Shown here: positions 60,222-64,000 of the stretch, piece after piece
How positions within the stretch are numbered: position 1 is the first letter of the stretch
Layout: each line of letters begins with the position of its first letter
DNA from: CAVYXK01 sp963772445
GTDB lineage: Bacteria; Pseudomonadota; Alphaproteobacteria; Acetobacterales; Acetobacteraceae
Length of the DNA stretch: 64,000 bases
Reading direction: 5' to 3'
Assembly: GCA_963772445.1 (NCBI GenBank)
Contig: CAVYXK010000016.1
Coordinates: 496,001 to 560,000 of the forward strand
Notes under the pieces: model-generated
Told to the model about the DNA's origin: nothing
What the model saw: the letters and a program-made list of their open reading frames with translations, nothing else
The model's database searches: none
Program-made: the position numbers and the translations under genes

Positions 60222-60241
60222 CGGCGGAACGAATTCCGCCG
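60222..60241. terminator. GGCGGAA/TTCCGCC hairpin after the Hint gene
   Basis: CGGCGGAA-cgaa-TTCCGCCG is a perfect 8-bp stem with a 4-base loop, 34 bases after the Hint gene stop and about 65 bases before the convergent thiG stop. The arms are the same as in the hairpin after aapM, suggesting a shared palindromic repeat used at operon ends. Confidence 0.6.
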
Positions 60242-60307
60242 CCCACCGACGTGCACTGAAATATTCAGCCGCCTAGGATAGACCTCGTGCTTCCGCAGCC
60301 AGCCAGG

Positions 60308-61099
60308 TCAACGGATTAGCCCGGTCAGCGGACTTGACGGATCGGCTCCCATCCGGCGCGGCATCCGCCCCGCAAGATACGACATTCGTCCGGCCTCGAC
60401 CGCCAGACGCATCGCGCGCGCCATCTGTACCGGATCGCGCGCGTGCGCGATGGCCGAGTTCAGCAGCACCGCATCGCAGCCCAGCTCCATCGCGATCGCC
60501 GCGTCCGACGCGGTGCCCACCCCGGCATCGACCAGGAATGGCACCTTCGTCTGTTCCCGCATCATCCAGATCATCGCCGGGTTCTGCACGCCGAGGCCCG
60601 AACCGATCGGCGCACCGAGCGGCATGATCGCCACGCAGCCCATTTCCTCGAGCCGCTTCGCCGCGAGCGGATCGTCGGCGCAATAGACCATTACCTCGAA
60701 GCCGTCCTTGATTAGCGCCGCGGCTGCCTCGAACGTGGCGGGCATGTCCGGGTAGAGCATCGGCGGCGGTCCGAGCACCTCCAGCTTCACCAGGTTCCAG
60801 CCGCCGGCCTCGCGGGCGAGCCGCAATGTGCGGACCGCGTCGTTCGCGGTGTGGCATCCGGCAGTGTTCGGTAGATAGGTGTAGCGCTTGGGATCCACAT
60901 AGTCCTGTAGCATAGGCGCCGACGGGTCCGACAGGTTCACCCGCCGTACGGCAACGGTGACGATCTCGGCGCCGCTTGCCTCGATGGCGGCGGCGGTTTC
61001 CTCCAGGTCCTTGTATTTTCCGGTCCCGACGATCAACCGAGAGCGGAAGCGGCGGCCGGCCAGGGTCCAGGCGTCGTCCGCGGCAGGTGTTCCATCCAT
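60308..61099 (-). CDS. thiG: Thiazole synthase
   Basis: The 263-residue enzyme makes the thiazole-phosphate half of thiamine from deoxyxylulose phosphate, dehydroglycine and ThiS-thiocarboxylate. Family motifs are RLIVGTGKYKDLEETAAAIE near residue 22, YLPNTAGCHTANDAVRTLRL near 80, the Schiff-base Lys in WNLVKLEVLGPPPMLYPD near 110, VMVYCADDPLAAKRLEEMGC, PLGAPIGSGLGVQNP near 155 and VDAGVGTASDAAIAMELGCD near 190. The start at 61099 has no strong ribosome site, as expected for a gene five bases after thiS. No thiF, thiO or thiE gene is in this window. Confidence 0.97.
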   Translation of the reverse strand: MDGTPAADDAWTLAGRRFRSRLIVGTGKYKDLEETAAAIEASGAEIVTVAVRRVNLSDPSAPMLQDYVDPKRYTYLPNTAGCHTANDAVRTLRLAREAGGWNLVKLEVLGPPPMLYPDMPATFEAAAALIKDGFEVMVYCADDPLAAKRLEEMGCVAIMPLGAPIGSGLGVQNPAMIWMMREQTKVPFLVDAGVGTASDAAIAMELGCDAVLLNSAIAHARDPVQMARAMRLAVEAGRMSYLAGRMPRRMGADPSSPLTGLIR

Positions 61100-61104
61100 C
61101 TCAC

Positions 61105-61317
61105 TCAGCCTCCGCCGATGAAGTGCACAATTTCCAGCGAGTCGCCGCCGGCCAGCCAAGTCTCCGAATAAGCCGAGCGAGGCACGATTTCCTCGTTGCG
61201 CTCGACCGCCACCTTGCGCGGGTCGAGCCCGAGGCCGCCCAGCAGCGCGGCCACCGTCAGCGGCCCATCCACCGTCCGCTGCTCGCCGTTCACGGTCAGG
61301 CTCACCAGGGTTCGCAT
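61105..61317 (-). CDS. thiS: Thiamine biosynthesis sulfur carrier protein
   Basis: A 70-residue ubiquitin-like protein, MRTLVSLTVNGEQRTVDGPL at the start, VAALLGGLGLDPRKVAVERN near residue 25 and the C-terminal GDSLEIVHFIGGG, whose final Gly-Gly is adenylated and thiocarboxylated to carry sulfur to ThiG. It precedes thiG by five bases. The 120 bases upstream can form several overlapping hairpins next to a terminator, so its expression may be controlled in the leader RNA. Confidence 0.95.
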   Translation of the reverse strand: MRTLVSLTVNGEQRTVDGPLTVAALLGGLGLDPRKVAVERNEEIVPRSAYSETWLAGGDSLEIVHFIGGG

Positions 61318-61336
61318 CTCCGCAGTATGGGCCTGC

Positions 61337-61440
61337 GACCTTCCGGCGGAAAGTCGGCGGCCCTCGCTGCGCCCGGACCTTCCGCCGACGGAAAAAGAGC
61401 CCGGCCGATTGCTCGACCGGGCTTGGAGGAAAGGTCCGGG
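61337..61440 (-). promoter_or_regulatory. Structured thiSG leader with exclusive hairpins
   Basis: On the minus strand three stems share sequence. Stem A pairs 61431-61440 with 61372-61381 (10 bp, perfect) and encloses a terminator-like hairpin. Stem B pairs 61376-61386 with 61345-61355 (11 bp, one G-U). Stem C pairs 61348-61355 with 61337-61344 (8 bp, no free bases needed outside a GCC loop region). A and B overlap at 61376-61381, and B and C overlap at 61348-61355, so only A with C, or B, can form. The layout resembles a transcription attenuator or riboswitch. No TPP-box (CUGAGA) consensus was found. Confidence 0.55.
61392..61423 (-). terminator. Intrinsic terminator hairpin 75 bases before thiS
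   Basis: AGCCCGGTCGA-gcaa-TCGGCCGGGCT on the minus strand is an 11-bp stem (one G-U) with a GCAA loop, followed by CTTTTT. It is a canonical rho-independent terminator pointing toward thiS. No complete minus-strand gene lies upstream to be terminated, so it probably acts inside the thiSG leader. Confidence 0.7.
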
Positions 61441-61804
61441 TTGACCTGGGCCACCGCGGGCCCAATCGGCTGCCGCGGGTGTTGGGGCAACGTCAGCCGA
61501 TGCGGCGGTTCTCGCATGCGGCTGGGCTCAAATCTGTGAACTGGATCACAGCCGGGGCGGCAAATTCTACCGGCCGTTGAGGGCTATCTTTCACTGGCCA
61601 CCGGTCGTCACGTGTGGATGGCCCCGTTGGCATGCCCGGAGGCCCGAGGGGTGTGTCTAAGGATTTGCGGCACCACGCAGCGGATGGCCGGACGAAGCTG
61701 CCATGACGGTCAGGCCCATCTGGCGTAGGGTACGTTGGTGTGTGTGCCCGCGTCCGACCTCGCTGCCCGAAACCATGCCGCTCAGCTCACCGAGAGGATG
61801 AACC
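61441..61804. other. Divergent control region between thiS and methyltransferase
   Basis: About 360 bases without a supportable gene. It contains the start of the thiSG leader, a perfect CRP-like palindrome at 61534-61551 and, toward 61790, the GAGAGGATG region before the methyltransferase start. Small minus-strand frames in 61657-61875 lack coding signs. Confidence 0.5.
61534..61551. promoter_or_regulatory. Perfect CRP/FNR-family binding palindrome
   Basis: CTGTGA-ACTGGA-TCACAG is an exact 6-6-6 palindrome containing the CRP consensus TGTGA-N6-TCACA. It lies 217 bases upstream of thiS and 254 bases upstream of the methyltransferase start, in the divergent region, so a Crp/Fnr-family protein could act on either promoter. 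Confidence 0.55.
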
Positions 61805-62779
61805 TTGACGTTTGCCGCTGATACGTCACGGACGCGATTTGTCTGCCCGAGAGACCAGGGCGATCTTGATCTCAAAGGAGATCATCTCTTTTGCATGAGA
61901 TGCAGCAGTTCATATCCGATCATCAAAGGCACGCCGGTATTCATCGTCGATGAGTCGTCTGTGTTTTCCCAGAAGGATTACCTGTCTGACAGCTCTTACA
62001 AGGGGGCTAATTACGGCACAAACTCAGACGAGGGGTCGGGCATTCGTCGCTTTGTTCGACGCATGGGCAACCGTCTGGCGGAAAGTCGCACGTCGCTCCG
62101 TTATTTCGGTGCCGGCCATGCGATCAGACACACTTTCAGAGAGTTTCCGGACGCCCGAATACTTGTCATCGGTTCAGGCGGCACTGATTACAGCTCGCCG
62201 GACTGCCGGGTCATTCATACCGATGTGACTTTTGGACCGAACGTGGAGGCAATCGTTGATGGGCACGACCTGCCATTTGCCAACGGCGCGTTCGACCTCG
62301 CGATAGGTGTCTCCATCCTGGAGCATGTGGCCGATCCTCAGAGGTGCGTCGCTGAAATTTACCGAATTCTTGCGCCAAAAGGCTTTGTCTATGCGGCAAC
62401 TCCCTTTCTGCAGCCGGTCCACATGGGGGCGTATGATTTCACCAGATTCACTCCCCTCGGACACAGGCGACTTTTCCGTTGCTTCGATACCCTGGAATGG
62501 GGACTGTCCATGGGCCCTGGGAGCATGCTGGCTTACTCGCTTTCTGGCTTTCTCGAATCCTGTGCCCGACACCACGGGTTACGGCGGTTCGGTAGATTGA
62601 TCGGGTTGCTGGCGACACCACCGTTGCGTAAGCTTGACCGCTTGCTCGCCCACTCGCCGGCCGCCTGGGATTCGGCAGGCGGAACGTTCTTCTTCGGTCG
62701 GCGGCGTGAGCACCCGTTATCTGACCGTGAGATCATCAAGGAATATCGTGGTGGTTACACAGGCGCGGCGAACGTCTAG
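61805..62779 (+). CDS. Methyltransferase with N-terminal Trm112-like zinc ribbon
   Basis: The 324-residue product starts with FVCPRDQGDLDLKGDHLFCM, RCSSSYPIIKGTPVFI: a CxxxD...CxxC ribbon like Trm112/YcaR. A class I methyltransferase domain follows, with ILVIGSGGTDYSS near residue 115, VEAIVDGHDLPFANGAFDLA, IGVSILEHVADPQRC near 150-165 and AEIYRILAPKGFVYAATPFL. Such proteins act in surface polysaccharide or glycolipid modification in many genomes; the substrate here is unknown. The start is TTG 61805 after GAGAGGA, as the nearby ATG at 61798 is in another frame. Its base composition is visibly less GC-rich than its neighbours. Confidence 0.82.
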   Translation: MTFAADTSRTRFVCPRDQGDLDLKGDHLFCMRCSSSYPIIKGTPVFIVDESSVFSQKDYLSDSSYKGANYGTNSDEGSGIRRFVRRMGNRLAESRTSLRYFGAGHAIRHTFREFPDARILVIGSGGTDYSSPDCRVIHTDVTFGPNVEAIVDGHDLPFANGAFDLAIGVSILEHVADPQRCVAEIYRILAPKGFVYAATPFLQPVHMGAYDFTRFTPLGHRRLFRCFDTLEWGLSMGPGSMLAYSLSGFLESCARHHGLRRFGRLIGLLATPPLRKLDRLLAHSPAAWDSAGGTFFFGRRREHPLSDREIIKEYRGGYTGAANV

Positions 62780-62842
62780 TTGCAGCATCGCGAAAGATTC
62801 ATCTGCGCTAACTCGACGCTGGTTGATATTACCGACCGTAAA

Positions 62843-63884
62843 TCATGGGAACAAACCTCGCACCTGCTTGGCATCGCGCACCTTCTGCACGCCGATAGCC
62901 GTGGCGGCGATGCGGTGGGACACACGGTCCCGTTCGATCCTGGCCATCACGGCGGCGAAAGCGCGGTCCAGCACGTGGTAGAGCTTGCTCATGACTTCCG
63001 CCTCGTCCCAGAAGAACTGCTGCAAGTCCTGCACCCACTCGAAATAGCTCGCCACCACGCCGCTCGCGTTGCACAGGACGTTGGGGATGATGAAGATGTC
63101 CTTGCGCCCGCCAAGCACCTCGTCGGCTTCCGGGGTGGTTGGGCCGTTAGCGCCCTTGGCGAGGATCCGGCATTGCAGCTTCGCAGCCGTGTCGGCATCG
63201 ATCACTCGCTCCATTGCCGCAGGCACCCGCACGTCGCAGCGCTGCGTCAGCAGTTCGCGCGGGCCGAACGAGAGTTGGTTGGAGAACCCGGCGAGCACCC
63301 CTTTGCCGCCCTGTGACGGAGCAGGGCAACGATATCGAGGCCCTTCGTCTCGAAATAGCAGGCACTATGATCGGATACCCGAGTATTTTGATCCCACGGT
63401 CCGCCAGCGACTGCGCAGCGACGCTGCCGAAATTGCCGAATCCCTGCACGATGGCGGTGGCGCCGACCGGCTGGACCCCGATATGAGCAAGGGCGCGATC
63501 GACCAAGATACACGACGCCGCGCCCTGTCGCCTCCCGCCGCCGGACGCCACCGGCCTCCGGTCACGATCTCGGTGACGGTCTTGCCCTGGTACACCGAAT
63601 AGGTGTCCATGAACCAGGCCATCACCTGCTCATCTGTGCCCATGTCGGGCGCCATCACGTCGAGTGCCCCCCTTGGTCGGATCAAGCGTCAGGTGCTGCT
63701 ATACGTGATAGCCGTGGAACACCTCCGGCCGTCCGTCGTCGCGGTGCACCGGGCAGGCTAGGGTGACGGCACGCTTCGGATAGAGCAGACGATCCCGCTC
63801 GTCGTACGGGACCTCGAGGTAGTCTGCGATCACACCGAACTGCTGGCGGGCCATCTCGAATACTGGAACCGTGGAGATCGTCAT
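62843..63884 (-). pseudogene. Glutamate dehydrogenase gene, deleted and frameshifted
   Basis: ATG 63884 with AAGGAG opens MTISTVPVFEMARQQFGVIA and reads to HGYHV, where a stop and a frame change follow. The next frames give HLTLDPTKGGTR, then VMAPDMGTDEQVMAWFMDTY, SVYQGKTVTEIVTG (about 70 codons between them missing), VGATAIVQGFGNFGSVAAQS, and finally KGLDIVALLRH, LAGFSNQLSFGPRELLTQRC through YFEWVQDLQQFFWDEAEVMS to the end VRGLFP at 62843. At least four shifts and one deletion including the catalytic Lys region make this a nonfunctional Glu/Leu/Phe/Val dehydrogenase. Confidence 0.88.
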
Positions 63885-64000
63885 CCTGGGTCTCCTTCCC
63901 TGGCGCCGCTCCGGCCGCACATACTCCGGCGTTGAAGCATCTGGAGAACGCGCGTGCCCCTTGCCGACAACCTGGCCCATCAGCCCTTTGACGACGCCGA

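Noticed and set aside
61318..61560. TPP riboswitch before thiS
   Set aside because: The region was read on the minus strand for the conserved CUGAGA and the second-helix sequence; neither is present, although other structure is.
61657..61875. 72-codon minus-strand frame
   Set aside because: Overlaps the start of the methyltransferase gene and lacks a ribosome site or motif.

Overview
The window looks like chromosomal DNA of a high-GC alphaproteobacterium, most likely Rhodospirillales/Acetobacteraceae. This is an inference from GC-rich codon use, AapJQM-type amino-acid permeases, a close homologue of the Bradyrhizobium D-tartrate dehydratase, a Hint-domain exoprotein and the general gene complement. 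No rRNA, tRNA or CRISPR array was seen. The DNA is accessory in character: catabolic operons, drug-efflux genes, two transposases, IS remnants and many broken genes.

Layout. (1) 63-6927, plus strand: a tightly spaced catabolic operon. It holds a beta-propeller protein, a crotonase-fold beta-diketone hydrolase resembling 6-oxocamphor hydrolase, a three-subunit molybdenum hydroxylase (2Fe-2S, FAD/4Fe-4S and Mo subunits) and a pyridine nucleotide-disulfide oxidoreductase. It ends at a strong hairpin. (2) 6989-9732: thiol/redox genes (GST fragment, AhpC/TSA protein, then overlapping GST, TetR regulator and cytochrome c'). (3) 9779-14310: IS110 remnant, luciferase-like oxidoreductase, methyltransferase, isocitrate/isopropylmalate-type dehydrogenase and a broken cupin gene. 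(4) 14312-19170, minus: an efflux operon (MFS fused to a monooxygenase-like domain, DoxX, DHA2 MFS, HlyD adaptor). (5) 19211-24200: a LysR-associated operon in decay (zinc-less ADH, XapX, cupin and DJ-1 fragments, frameshifted isochorismatase-like hydrolase, YtcJ-type amidohydrolase) facing a broken LysR gene across a perfect palindrome. (6) 24423-33864: outer-membrane SphA-like protein, enolase-superfamily enzyme, two unrecognised frameshifted genes, a two-component system, an old-yellow-enzyme gene with a frameshift and a peroxiredoxin fragment. (7) 34569-35907: a complete ISAzo13-type element with inverted repeats and a 3-bp duplication. (8) 35980-41277: small secreted protein, NTF2-like protein, PEP-mutase-family lyase plus a ModA-like protein, and Kup. 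(9) 41507-46701, minus: flavin reductase, a ThDP enzyme fused to an extra C-terminal domain, a secreted protein, an aspartoacylase-like hydrolase and an ArgE-like deacylase. (10) 46794-53880, plus: two GT4 glycosyltransferases, D-tartrate dehydratase and AapJQM without an ATPase. (11) 53906-64000: broken ADH, DHA2 exporter, GT9 transferase, a Hint-domain gene split by an IS, thiSG behind an unusual structured leader, a methyltransferase and a multiply broken glutamate dehydrogenase gene.

Two features stand out. One is the first operon, where all five residues known to matter in 6-oxocamphor hydrolase are conserved at a constant offset next to a molybdenum hydroxylase. The other is the thiS leader, which can form three overlapping, mutually exclusive hairpins beside a terminator hairpin but lacks a visible TPP-riboswitch consensus. 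At least nine genes carry single-base shifts, often in homopolymers, so real decay and assembly indels must be separated before the broken genes are interpreted.
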